DNA of 8,056 nt from an uncultured bacterium (GTDB taxonomy: Bacteria; Bacillota; Clostridia; Oscillospirales; Oscillospiraceae), in NCBI GenBank assembly GCA_949286295.1, contig CASECK010000162.1, forward strand, positions 1 to 8,056. The letters are read 5' to 3'. Positions 1-5,859 of this stretch are shown here, one piece after another. Made by a program: the position numbers and the translations under genes. The notes beneath the pieces were generated by a model. The model was given only the letters and a program-made list of their open reading frames with translations, had not been told where the DNA came from and searched no databases. How positions within the stretch are numbered: the first letter of the stretch is position 1; the number at the start of each line of letters is the position of its first letter.

Positions 1-1356
1 GGTGCGCTCCCGGGCCTGCCCGTTCTCGAAGGTCACCGACAGGTCCTCCATGGACTGGCCGATGTCCCGGAAGTGGACCCGCACCGCCTCGCCGATGTCC
101 ACCGTGCGGAAGGAGGCCCCCATGTGCTCGGCCAGCAGCTGGGCGTTGGACTTGGTGCGGCTGGTGGTGCCGAAGCAGGGCATGGTGACGGCCAGGATGT
201 CGGTCCGGGGCCGGTCCAGCAGGTCCATGGCCCGGGCGGTGATGAGCAGGGCCAGGGTGGAGTCCAGCCCCCCGGACAGGCCCACCACGGCGCAGCCCGC
301 CCCGGTGTGCTCCAGCCGCTTTTTCAGCCCCAGGGCGGCGATGGTCAGAATCTCCCGGCACCGCTCCTCCCGCTGCCCTTTGTCCTGGGGGATAAAGGGG
401 GACTTGTCCACGGGGCGGGTGAGGGAGGTCTGCTCCACCTCCAAGGAGAAGGACACCCGGCCCACCCCCAGGCAGTGGGCCTCCGCCATGGGGTCCGGCG
501 CCAAGGGGGGGAAGGTGTTCATCCGGCGGCGCTCATAGGTCAGGCGGCTCACGTCGGCCTCGCTGACAATCAGGCCGGTCCCAAAGCGCTCCTCGGCCAG
601 CAGCGCCCCGTTCTCCGCAATCATATTGTGCCCGGCGAACACCAGGTCGGTGGTGGACTCCCCCTCCCCGGCGTCGGCGTACACATAGCCGCACATCAGC
701 CGGGCGGACTGCCCGGTTACCAGGGCCCGGCGGTAGTCCGCCTTGCCCGCCACCTCGTTGGAGGCGGACAGGTTCAAAATCAGGGTGGCCCCCGCCCGGG
801 CCAGGGCGGCGGAGGGGGGCTCGGGGACCCACAGGTCCTCGCAGAGTTCCACCCCCACCACCAGCTCAGGCATCGAGGCGCATTCGAAGACCCTGTTGGC
901 CGACAGGCTGACCTGCTGTCCGCACAGCTCGATCAGATGGTCAACGCCCTCGCCGGAGGCAAACCACCGCCGCTCATAAAAATCGACGTAGTTGGGAAGG
1001 TTGAGTTTGGGCACCAGCCCTAAAAGCTCGCCCCGGCACAGGACGGCGGCGCAGTTGTACAGCTTGCCCGTCCACTTGTTGCGCACCGGCAGGCCCACCG
1101 CCGCCAGGATGTCCAGCTTCTTTGTCTGCTCCAGCACCGCCCCCAGGGCCTCCTCCGCCCCCTGGAGGAGGGTGTCCTGCAAAAACAGGTCCCCGCAGGT
1201 GTAGCCCGTCAGGCACAGCTCTGGCAGGGAGAGCACCTTGACCCCCTGTTCCGCTGCCTGCTCCATCAGGGCGGCAATCTGCCCCGCGTTATAGGCGCAG
1301 TCGGCCACCCGAATCTTTGGGGTGCCGGCGGCCACCTTGATAAATCCGTCCCGCAT
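1..1356 (-). CDS. nadE: Glutamine-dependent NAD+ synthetase, C-terminal end missing (window edge)
   Basis: This enzyme makes NAD+ from deamido-NAD+ (NaAD), ATP and glutamine in the cytoplasm, the last step of NAD synthesis. The 452 codons present run open to the window edge. Residues about 1-280 are a nitrilase-type glutaminase domain with the expected Glu-Lys-Cys triad: E46 in PELCLTGY, K117 in VPKLNLPNY and C172 in VELCEDLW. The synthetase domain follows, with the ATP-pyrophosphatase P-loop SGGLDS at 361-366. The visible end (FENGQARERT) matches the family region before the second half of the synthetase domain; two-domain NadE proteins are usually about 640 residues, so roughly 190 are off the edge. 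The ATG at 1354-1356 is chosen because GGGAGG lies 8 nt upstream and a promoter precedes it. Having its own glutaminase domain means it need not use free ammonia. The family assignment is very secure. Confidence 0.96.
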   Translation of the reverse strand, partial: MRDGFIKVAAGTPKIRVADCAYNAGQIAALMEQAAEQGVKVLSLPELCLTGYTCGDLFLQDTLLQGAEEALGAVLEQTKKLDILAAVGLPVRNKWTGKLYNCAAVLCRGELLGLVPKLNLPNYVDFYERRWFASGEGVDHLIELCGQQVSLSANRVFECASMPELVVGVELCEDLWVPEPPSAALARAGATLILNLSASNEVAGKADYRRALVTGQSARLMCGYVYADAGEGESTTDLVFAGHNMIAENGALLAEERFGTGLIVSEADVSRLTYERRRMNTFPPLAPDPMAEAHCLGVGRVSFSLEVEQTSLTRPVDKSPFIPQDKGQREERCREILTIAALGLKKRLEHTGAGCAVVGLSGGLDSTLALLITARAMDLLDRPRTDILAVTMPCFGTTSRTKSNAQLLAEHMGASFRTVDIGEAVRVHFRDIGQSMEDLSVTFENGQARERT

Positions 1357-1395
1357 CGTCCAAACCTCCCAGCGCAAGGCGATAAAGTCCTGTTT

Positions 1396-1424
1396 ATCAT
1401 ACCCCAATTTCCGGGGAAATGCAA
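1396..1424 (-). promoter_or_regulatory. nadE promoter
   Basis: On the minus strand, a -35 element TTGCAT (1419-1424) and a -10 element TATGAT (1396-1401) are separated by exactly 17 bp. The expected start of transcription is near 1389, giving a leader of about 33 nt to the nadE start codon. The inverted repeat ATTTCC-GG-GGAAAT (1407-1420) fills most of the spacer and touches the -35 box, which is a possible operator position. The -35 box also coincides with the end of the neighbouring gene's terminator. Confidence 0.75.
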
Positions 1425-1453
1425 GGAGCGGGCCGGCATCGCCGGCCCGCTCC
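1425..1453 (-). terminator. Hairpin terminator of the zinc-ribbon/SH3b gene
   Basis: A perfect 13-bp GC-rich stem (1425-1437 with 1441-1453) with a 3-nt loop begins 9 nt past the stop codon at 1462-1464. On the minus strand the stem is followed by TTGCATTT, a weak T-rich tail. It likely ends transcription of the upstream gene and insulates nadE, whose promoter begins at the next base. Confidence 0.8.
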
Positions 1454-1461
1454 CGGATATT

Positions 1462-2484
1462 TCAGCCCACAGCCACATATTCGCCAGACACATAGCCCTT
1501 GGCGCCGGGGCTGTACTCAATCTGATACCAGCCGTTTTCCTCCCCGAGGATGGTGACGCGCGCGCCGTTGGAGATGCTGGCCACCCGGTCAAATTCCCGG
1601 CCGGGGCCGGAGCGGACGTTCAGCCCGCTCCCGGCGTTGACGATGGTGCCGGGGGTGTTGGGGGCCACGGGGGCGCCGCCGCCAGAGGAGGAGCCGCCCT
1701 GCTCCGTCTGGGTCTGGCCGCCCGGGTTAGAGGTGCGGCAGTAGACCACGCACTGGGCGGTCTTGTCCCCGCAGGTGGCGGTGACGGTGACCCGGACCAG
1801 GCCGCCGCCGGCGTTCACATTGCGCAGGTTGCCCTCCTGGTCCACGGTGAGCACGCTCTCGTCGCTGCTGCTCCAGACCACCGGCTCCTCTGTTCCGGCG
1901 GGGGAGACGGTGGCGGTGAGGGTGGTGACCTCGTTGGGGGTAAGGGTGATGTCCGTCTTGTTCAGGGTGACGCTCTCCACCCCGGCGGAGGGCTGCGTGC
2001 CGGTGCTGGCGTCCCCGGTCTGAGAGCCGTCCCCCTCCGGGGATTGCCCGCCTTCGCCCAGGGCTTCGCCGCCCCCGGGCAGAGTCTGGGAGCTATCCGG
2101 CCCCTGGCTGCCGGCTCCGCCGCCCTGGTTCTGGCCGGTGCTCACCGAGGCGCCGCCGGGGTCCCCTCCGAACAGGGGCGCGCCGATATAGCGGAATACG
2201 ATGACCGCCGCGGCGATGATGACGGCCAGCGACACGGCGAAAATGGCAATCTGCAGGGGGTTGACTCCCCCGCCGTAGCCGCCCCCCCGGGTGTTGGCCA
2301 CCCGCCGCCCGCCGGAGACAAAGCCCCCGGCCCGGCCGGGCCGCTCGTCGCAGAAGGGACAGCGCTTATATGTGACGGCATAATCCTCGCCGCAGTTTTC
2401 GCAGCGGACCACGTCGCTGCGCCGGGAGGGCGCCTGACGGCTGCCGCCCCGGCTGCGGTTGGATGAACTGTGATTGTCTGCCAT
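1462..2484 (-). CDS. Membrane-anchored zinc-ribbon / BIG2 / SH3b domain protein
   Basis: A 340-residue protein of unknown function with a clear modular layout. Residues 1-27 are Ser/Arg-rich. A zinc ribbon has Cys pairs at C28/C31 and C42/C45 (CENC and CPFC). A single transmembrane helix spans about 76-98. A Gly/Ser/Gln low-complexity linker covers 105-168. A BIG2-type Ig-like domain covers about 169-249 (VESVTLNKTDITL start, VVWSSSDESVLTV core). After a second linker, a bacterial SH3 domain covers about 281-340 (LNVRSGPG motif, GWYQIEY, GYVSGEYV end). The basic N-terminal side suggests the zinc ribbon is cytoplasmic and the BIG2 and SH3b domains are outside, where SH3b commonly contacts cell wall. 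There is no cleavable signal peptide. The ATG is supported by GGAGGA 7 nt upstream and a good promoter. It may sense or bind the envelope; no enzymatic domain is visible. Confidence 0.9.
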   Translation of the reverse strand: MADNHSSSNRSRGGSRQAPSRRSDVVRCENCGEDYAVTYKRCPFCDERPGRAGGFVSGGRRVANTRGGGYGGGVNPLQIAIFAVSLAVIIAAAVIVFRYIGAPLFGGDPGGASVSTGQNQGGGAGSQGPDSSQTLPGGGEALGEGGQSPEGDGSQTGDASTGTQPSAGVESVTLNKTDITLTPNEVTTLTATVSPAGTEEPVVWSSSDESVLTVDQEGNLRNVNAGGGLVRVTVTATCGDKTAQCVVYCRTSNPGGQTQTEQGGSSSGGGAPVAPNTPGTIVNAGSGLNVRSGPGREFDRVASISNGARVTILGEENGWYQIEYSPGAKGYVSGEYVAVG

Positions 2485-2513
2485 AGTAGGTTCCTCCAGT
2501 TTGCGTTTTCCAA

Positions 2514-2527
2514 GAGCCGCTGGCTCT
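2514..2527 (-). other. Small hairpin in the 5' leader of the SH3b gene
   Basis: A 6-bp stem AGAGCC/GGCTCT with a 3-nt loop lies between the minus-strand promoter and the Shine-Dalgarno site. It would be in the transcribed leader. No function can be assigned; it may only stabilise the transcript 5' end. Confidence 0.35.
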
Positions 2528-2538
2528 AACTTAACGCT

Positions 2539-2567
2539 ATTTTACCGGGAAACGGGCCGCCCGTCAA
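2539..2567 (-). promoter_or_regulatory. Promoter of the zinc-ribbon/SH3b gene
   Basis: Minus-strand -35 TTGACG (2562-2567) and -10 TAAAAT (2539-2544) with a 17-bp spacer, each one mismatch from consensus. The predicted start near 2532 gives a leader of about 48 nt. Two further TTGACA boxes lie upstream on the same strand (2575-2580 and 2606-2611) but have no matching -10. Confidence 0.8.
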
Positions 2568-2612
2568 CGGAAAATGTCAAAATCACGGAAAGTTTACAAA
2601 TTTTATGTCAAC
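2561..2612. repeat. Short direct repeats between the divergent promoters
   Basis: An AT-rich island in GC-rich surroundings. ACGGAAA occurs at 2567-2573 and 2585-2591 (18-bp offset), within longer copies that match at about 13 of 17 positions. ATGTCAA occurs at 2574-2580 and 2605-2611 (31-bp offset), with a related CGTCAA at 2562-2567. Spacing and location suit regulator binding, but the AT-rich composition alone could produce some of it. Confidence 0.35.
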
Positions 2613-2624
2613 TTATCCGCCGCC

Positions 2625-2653
2625 TTGACCGCCGCCGCGCTTTTGATTATAAT
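2625..2653 (+). promoter_or_regulatory. Promoter of the AAA ATPase-cupin-mtaB operon
   Basis: A -35 TTGACC (2625-2630) and a perfect -10 TATAAT (2648-2653) with a 17-bp spacer. Transcription would start near 2660, about 36 nt before the ATG at 2696. This is the best promoter in the window and shows that the interrupted ATPase gene still has a strong transcription signal. Confidence 0.85.
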
Positions 2654-2695
2654 AGCACCGGTAATGTTTCACCGCAGGAGAAAGGGGGGCGCGCC

Positions 2696-3001
2696 ATGGC
2701 CGGCGCCATCACCGCCAGCGAGGTCCACAAGCAGTACAGTCAGGCCGTCGGGGCCTTTCGCGCTCTAATTCCCGACCCGGCCCTGCGCCTGAGCTTCGGC
2801 CGCCAGGTGGACGGCTATATGCGCCAGTGCGCCCTGGGGGTGTGGCAGGCGGACAACGCCAGCGCCATCACCCCGGCCCACGTGGAGGTGTACAACGCCA
2901 TCTGGTCGGCGGACGGCCCGGTCCCCTCCGCTTTGTACTGGGAGGTGGCCGGCGGGGTGGCCAATTACGGGCTGTTCCAGCCGCCTGATTTTTTTGCCTA
3001 G
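2696..3001 (+). CDS. N-terminal part of AAA ATPase gene, ending at an in-frame TAG
   Basis: A 101-residue reading frame ending in TAG (2999-3001). It starts at the ATG following AAAGGGGGG (6 nt upstream), a Shine-Dalgarno variant using G-U pairs, below a near-consensus promoter. The sequence after the TAG continues in the same frame with no shift and stays protein-like (LRQYDRAGNTGLARRFVDQF), leading into the ATPase. The best reading is therefore that 2696-4132 was one gene of 478 sense codons plus the TAG at codon 102. The residues are mostly helical. ADNASAITPAHVEVYN (52-67) resembles the acidic D-G/N...E motif of TerB-like helical domains, and a second copy lies after the TAG. Alone, this fragment is probably not functional. 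It could instead be a separate small protein, but the in-frame continuation argues against that. Confidence 0.6.
   Translation: MAGAITASEVHKQYSQAVGAFRALIPDPALRLSFGRQVDGYMRQCALGVWQADNASAITPAHVEVYNAIWSADGPVPSALYWEVAGGVANYGLFQPPDFFA
2999..3001 (+). other. In-frame amber codon inside the AAA ATPase gene
   Basis: TAG at codon 102 counted from the ATG at 2696, directly after a run of seven T. The same frame is open on both sides, so adding or removing one T does not restore a longer frame. A CAG-to-TAG (Gln) transition is the simplest origin. Following bases are CTG, so the context is TAG-C. It may be a nonsense mutation, a base error, or a suppressed or read-through codon. Confidence 0.85.
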
Positions 3002-3049
3002 CTGCGCCAGTATGACCGGGCGGGGAACACCGGCCTGGCCAGGCGCTTT

Positions 3050-4132
3050 GTGGACCAGTTCACCCTGCTGCTGCTCCTGTTCGCCGCGGCGGACGGGGTG
3101 GTCAGCGAGCGGGAGGCCGCCTTTGTCAACGCCTGTGGAGATGTGCTGCTGGAGCTGTGCGACCGGGACGGGCTGAAAGGCGGCCGCCCCGCCCTGAAGG
3201 CCGGCCCCTTTGTCACCCGGCCCGCCGGCCCGGAGCCGCCGGCGGAGGGGGCGCCCGCCCCGGCCCGGCCGGAGGAGGAGAAGCTCCCCACCTTAGAGCA
3301 GCTGCTGGCCGAGCTGGACGGGCTGTGCGGCCTGGAGAAGGTGAAGCGGGACGTCAAGAGCCTGGTGAACCTGGTGAAGGTGCGCCGGCTGCGGCAGCAG
3401 GCGGACCTGCCCGTGCCCCCCATGTCCCTGCACCTGGTGTTTCTGGGCAATCCGGGCACCGGCAAGACCACCGTGGCCCGGCTGCTGGCCGGGATATACC
3501 GGGCCATCGGCGTGCTGTCCAAGGGGCAGCTGGTGGAGGTGGACCGGTCCGGACTGGTGGCCGGATTTGTGGGGCAGACGGCCCTGAAGACCCAGCAGGC
3601 GGTGGAGAAGGCCCTGGGCGGCGTGCTGTTCATCGACGAGGCCTACGCCCTCACCAATACCGGTAGCCCCGGCGACTTCGGCCGCGAGGCCGTGGAGGTG
3701 CTGCTGAAGAATATGGAGGACCACCGGGATGAGCTGATTGTCATCGTGGCTGGCTATACCGGCCCCATGGAGGCCTTTCTCCACTCCAATCCCGGCCTGG
3801 AGTCCCGGTTTAACAAGTACTTTGTCTTTGACGACTACGACGGCGGACAGCTGATGGACATCTTCCGCTCCATGTGCCGCAGGCACGGCTATGCCCTGAC
3901 CCCGGAGGCGGAGGCCCGGGCGGCCGGGGACCTCCAGCGGCTGTATGACAGCCGGGATGAGAACTTCGGCAACGCCCGGGATGTGCGCAACCTGTTTGAG
4001 CGGGCGGTGGCCCGCCAGGCCGACCGGGTGGCGAAGCTGGACGGCCCCACCCGGGAGCAGCTGATGCAGCTGCTCCCCCAGGACCTGGAGGAGCCGGCCG
4101 GAGAAGCTGATAGGAAGGAGCAAGACAGATGA
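3050..4132 (+). CDS. CbxX/SpoVK-type AAA ATPase (main part of an amber-interrupted gene)
   Basis: A cytoplasmic AAA+ ATPase of the CbxX/CfqX/SpoVK group, which act as ring-shaped remodelers. Numbering from the GTG at 3050 gives 360 residues. Residues 4-32 complete a TerB-like helical domain with an AADGVVSEREAAFVN motif (13-27). A Pro/Ala linker (about 51-78) follows. The ATPase core has Walker A GNPGTGKT (133-140), Walker B VLFIDE (192-197), the AGYTGPMEAFLHSNPGLESRF segment with a likely arginine finger R253, and a sensor-2 segment GNARDVRNLF with R310. All catalytic motifs are intact. The GTG start is only a formal choice: no convincing Shine-Dalgarno precedes it, and the frame runs unbroken back to the TAG at 2999. 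In-frame ATG choices are poor (first at 3422, cutting into the domain). The stop overlaps the cupin ATG. The target of the remodeler is unknown; no sporulation or Rubisco gene is nearby. Confidence 0.82.
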   Translation: MDQFTLLLLLFAAADGVVSEREAAFVNACGDVLLELCDRDGLKGGRPALKAGPFVTRPAGPEPPAEGAPAPARPEEEKLPTLEQLLAELDGLCGLEKVKRDVKSLVNLVKVRRLRQQADLPVPPMSLHLVFLGNPGTGKTTVARLLAGIYRAIGVLSKGQLVEVDRSGLVAGFVGQTALKTQQAVEKALGGVLFIDEAYALTNTGSPGDFGREAVEVLLKNMEDHRDELIVIVAGYTGPMEAFLHSNPGLESRFNKYFVFDDYDGGQLMDIFRSMCRRHGYALTPEAEARAAGDLQRLYDSRDENFGNARDVRNLFERAVARQADRVAKLDGPTREQLMQLLPQDLEEPAGEADRKEQDR

Positions 4133-4464
4133 AACTTCAGTTTGACCAGATTCCCGAGGTGGCGCTGGAGCGCTTCAAAGGGGGAGAGGGCCGCCTGCTG
4201 GCGCGGATGTACGACGGCCCCGGCGTCAAGATTATGCAGGGCAGGCTGGAGCCGGGCAGCTCCATCGGCCTGCACACCCACCAGACCAGCAGCGAGACCA
4301 TCTACATCCTGTCCGGCACGGGCAGGATGCTGTGCGGCGGGGAGGAGGAGCTCCTTCCGCCCGGAGCGTGCCACCACTGCCCCCGGGGCTGCGCCCACAG
4401 CCTGCGCAACGACGGTCCGGAGCAGCTGTGCTTTTTCGCGGTGGTCCCGGAGCTGGGCGCATGA
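4129..4464 (+). CDS. Small single-domain cupin protein
   Basis: A 111-residue cupin. Motif 1 is seen as G47-L-H49-T-H51 followed by E56 and G63, and motif 2 as PRGCAHSLRN (85-94) with H90. H49, H51, E56 and H90 are the expected four metal ligands, so a divalent metal site is likely. Five cysteines (C69, C81, C84, C88, C101), three of them grouped as CHHCPRGC beside motif 2, are notable. The start ATG overlaps the ATPase stop (ATGA) and has AAGGAG 8 nt upstream, so translation is probably coupled. The substrate cannot be told from sequence: small cupins include isomerases, dioxygenases and sugar- or ligand-binding proteins. The family call is firm and the function is open. Confidence 0.9.
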   Translation: MKLQFDQIPEVALERFKGGEGRLLARMYDGPGVKIMQGRLEPGSSIGLHTHQTSSETIYILSGTGRMLCGGEEELLPPGACHHCPRGCAHSLRNDGPEQLCFFAVVPELGA

Positions 4465-5750
4465 GAGTAGCGTTTTATACCCTGGGGTGTAAGGTCAACC
4501 AGTATGAGACTCAGGCGCTGGAGCGGCTGCTGGCCGGCCGAGGCCATGTCCTGGTCCCCTTTGAGCAGGCGGCGGACGCCTATGTGATCAACACCTGCAC
4601 CGTCACGGCGGTGAGCGACCGGAAGTCCCGCCAGATGATTCGCCGGGTCAGAAAGGCGGCCCCGGACGCCGTCCTGGCCGTGTGCGGCTGCTATCCCCAG
4701 ACCCACCCGGAGGCCCTGGAGGGGCTGTCCGTGGACCTGGTGGCCGGCACCGGGGACCGGGCCGGTTTTGTGCAGCTGCTGGAGCAGGCGTGGCAGCAAC
4801 GGCGGCCCATCGCCGCCCTGGACGACGCCATGGGGCGCCGGGAGTTTGAGCAGCTGCCCGCCGGCGGCCTGGAGGGCCGCACCCGGGCCATGCTCAAGGT
4901 GGAGGACGGATGCGTCAACTTCTGCTCCTACTGCATCATCCCCTACGCCCGCGGCCCCGTGCGCTCCCTGCCCCTGGAGCGGGCCGTGGAGCAGGCCGCC
5001 CGCCTGGCTGGCGCGGGCTACCGGGAGATTGTGCTCACCGGCATCGAGCTGTCCTCCTGGGGCCGGGACCTGGGGGAGAGGGGACTGATTGAGCTGGTGG
5101 AGGGGGTGTGCCGCGCCGCCCCCGGCTGCCGCGTCCGGCTGGGGTCCCTGGAGCCCAGGACCATCACAGAGGACTTCTGCGCCCGGGCCGCCGGGCTGGA
5201 CAACCTGTGCCCCCACTTCCACCTGTCCATGCAGAGCGGCTGCCAGGCCACCCTGAAGCGGATGAACCGGAAGTATACGCCCGAGCGGTTTTATGACAGC
5301 GTGTCCCTGCTGCGGCGGCACTTCGACCGCCCCGGCCTGACCACCGACCTGATTGTGGGCTTCCCCGGGGAGACGGAGGAGGAGTTTGCCCAGACCCTGG
5401 ATTTCATCCGCCGGTGCGCCTTCTCCGCCATGCATATTTTCCCCTACTCCAGCCGCCCCGGCACGCCGGCGGCCAAGCTGCCCGGACAGGTGCCCCGGGC
5501 GGTGAAAGAGGAGCGGGCCCGCCGGGCCGCCCAGGTGGCCCGGGCCATGGAGCGGGCGTATCTGGCCAGCTTTGTGGGGGAGCAGGTGCTGGTCCTTTTG
5601 GAGGACCAGCAGGACGGGCTGTGGCGGGGACATACCGGCCGGTATGTCCCGGTGGCCGTCCCCGGCGGGGAGAATCTCCACAACCAGCTGTGCCGGGTGG
5701 AAGTCACCGGCGTGGAGGGGGAGCGGCTGACGGGCCGCCTGGTGGAGTGA
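4461..5750 (+). CDS. mtaB: tRNA (N6-L-threonylcarbamoyladenosine(37)) methylthiotransferase MtaB
   Basis: A radical SAM enzyme that adds a methylthio group to t6A at position 37 of ANN-decoding tRNAs, giving ms2t6A. The 429 residues fit the family length. The N-terminal UPF0004 domain has the opening TLGCKVNQYET typical of MtaB rather than MiaB or RimO, with auxiliary Fe-S ligands C10, C46 and C77. The radical SAM cluster is C151-x3-C155-x2-C158 (CVNFCSYCIIPYARG). Family motifs SLEPRTI, HLSMQSGC and DLIVGFPGETEEEF follow, and a TRAM-type RNA-binding domain covers about 370-429. The ATG overlaps the cupin stop (ATGA), with GGAG 8 nt before it inside the cupin gene. An upstream extension in the same frame lacks family sequence and was not used. 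A perfect 24-bp palindrome lies inside the TRAM-coding part. B. subtilis YqeV is the characterised relative. Confidence 0.95.
   Translation: MRVAFYTLGCKVNQYETQALERLLAGRGHVLVPFEQAADAYVINTCTVTAVSDRKSRQMIRRVRKAAPDAVLAVCGCYPQTHPEALEGLSVDLVAGTGDRAGFVQLLEQAWQQRRPIAALDDAMGRREFEQLPAGGLEGRTRAMLKVEDGCVNFCSYCIIPYARGPVRSLPLERAVEQAARLAGAGYREIVLTGIELSSWGRDLGERGLIELVEGVCRAAPGCRVRLGSLEPRTITEDFCARAAGLDNLCPHFHLSMQSGCQATLKRMNRKYTPERFYDSVSLLRRHFDRPGLTTDLIVGFPGETEEEFAQTLDFIRRCAFSAMHIFPYSSRPGTPAAKLPGQVPRAVKEERARRAAQVARAMERAYLASFVGEQVLVLLEDQQDGLWRGHTGRYVPVAVPGGENLHNQLCRVEVTGVEGERLTGRLVE
5627..5650. repeat. Perfect 24-bp palindrome within mtaB
   Basis: The half site GGGACATACCGG (5627-5638) is followed immediately by its exact reverse complement (5639-5650), with no spacer. 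It covers codons for GHTGRYVP in the TRAM domain, so protein constraint may explain part of it. It could be a protein-binding site, a cruciform or RNA hairpin, or chance in GC-rich DNA. Confidence 0.7.
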
Positions 5751-5766
5751 GCCGCGATATTTTCTC

Positions 5767-5795
5767 TGGAAATCCGCCGCCAGCGGTGCTATAAT
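5767..5795 (+). promoter_or_regulatory. Extended -10 promoter for the CofE-like gene
   Basis: A perfect TATAAT (5790-5795) preceded by TG (5787-5788) forms an extended -10. A weak -35 TGGAAA (5767-5772) sits 17 bp upstream. The predicted start is near 5802, giving a leader of about 58 nt. There is no clear terminator after mtaB, so the gene may also be read from the upstream operon. Confidence 0.75.
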
Positions 5796-5802
5796 GTGGG
5801 GC

Positions 5803-5844
5803 GCAGGGGAGAACCCTGCCAAGCAGGGCGGGGCCGGACCCGCC
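5803..5844 (+). promoter_or_regulatory. 5' leader with competing hairpins before the CofE-like gene
   Basis: CCCTGC (5814-5819) can pair with GCAGGG upstream (5803-5808, 5-nt loop) or with an identical GCAGGG downstream (5823-5828, 3-nt loop), but not both. A third hairpin, GGCGGG (5827-5832) with CCCGCC (5839-5844), ends directly against the Shine-Dalgarno GGGAGGAG (5845-5852) and overlaps the second hairpin by 2 nt. This is the layout of a switch, though no known riboswitch class was recognised and GC-rich leaders fold easily. Confidence 0.4.
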
Positions 5845-5859
5845 GGGAGGAGCGATGAT

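Noticed and set aside
2664..2768. Short upstream reading frame starting at ATG 2664 and overlapping the ATPase start
   Set aside because: The ATG lies only about 4 nt after the predicted transcript start, has no Shine-Dalgarno site, and the product is a low-complexity Arg/Pro/Ser sequence.
2990..3001. Homopolymer (T7) indel as the cause of the interruption
   Set aside because: The frames before and after the TAG are the same, and removing or adding one T leads into a frame without recognisable protein.
4332..4460. N-terminal extension of mtaB within the cupin gene
   Set aside because: The extra residues are a shadow of the cupin frame; the family start MRVAFYTLGCKVNQYET fits the ATG at 4461.
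5794..5859. Upstream in-frame start for the CofE-like gene at 5794
   Set aside because: It overlaps the TATAAT box, has no Shine-Dalgarno site, and the added residues do not resemble the family, whereas 5860 has GGGAGGAG 7 nt upstream.
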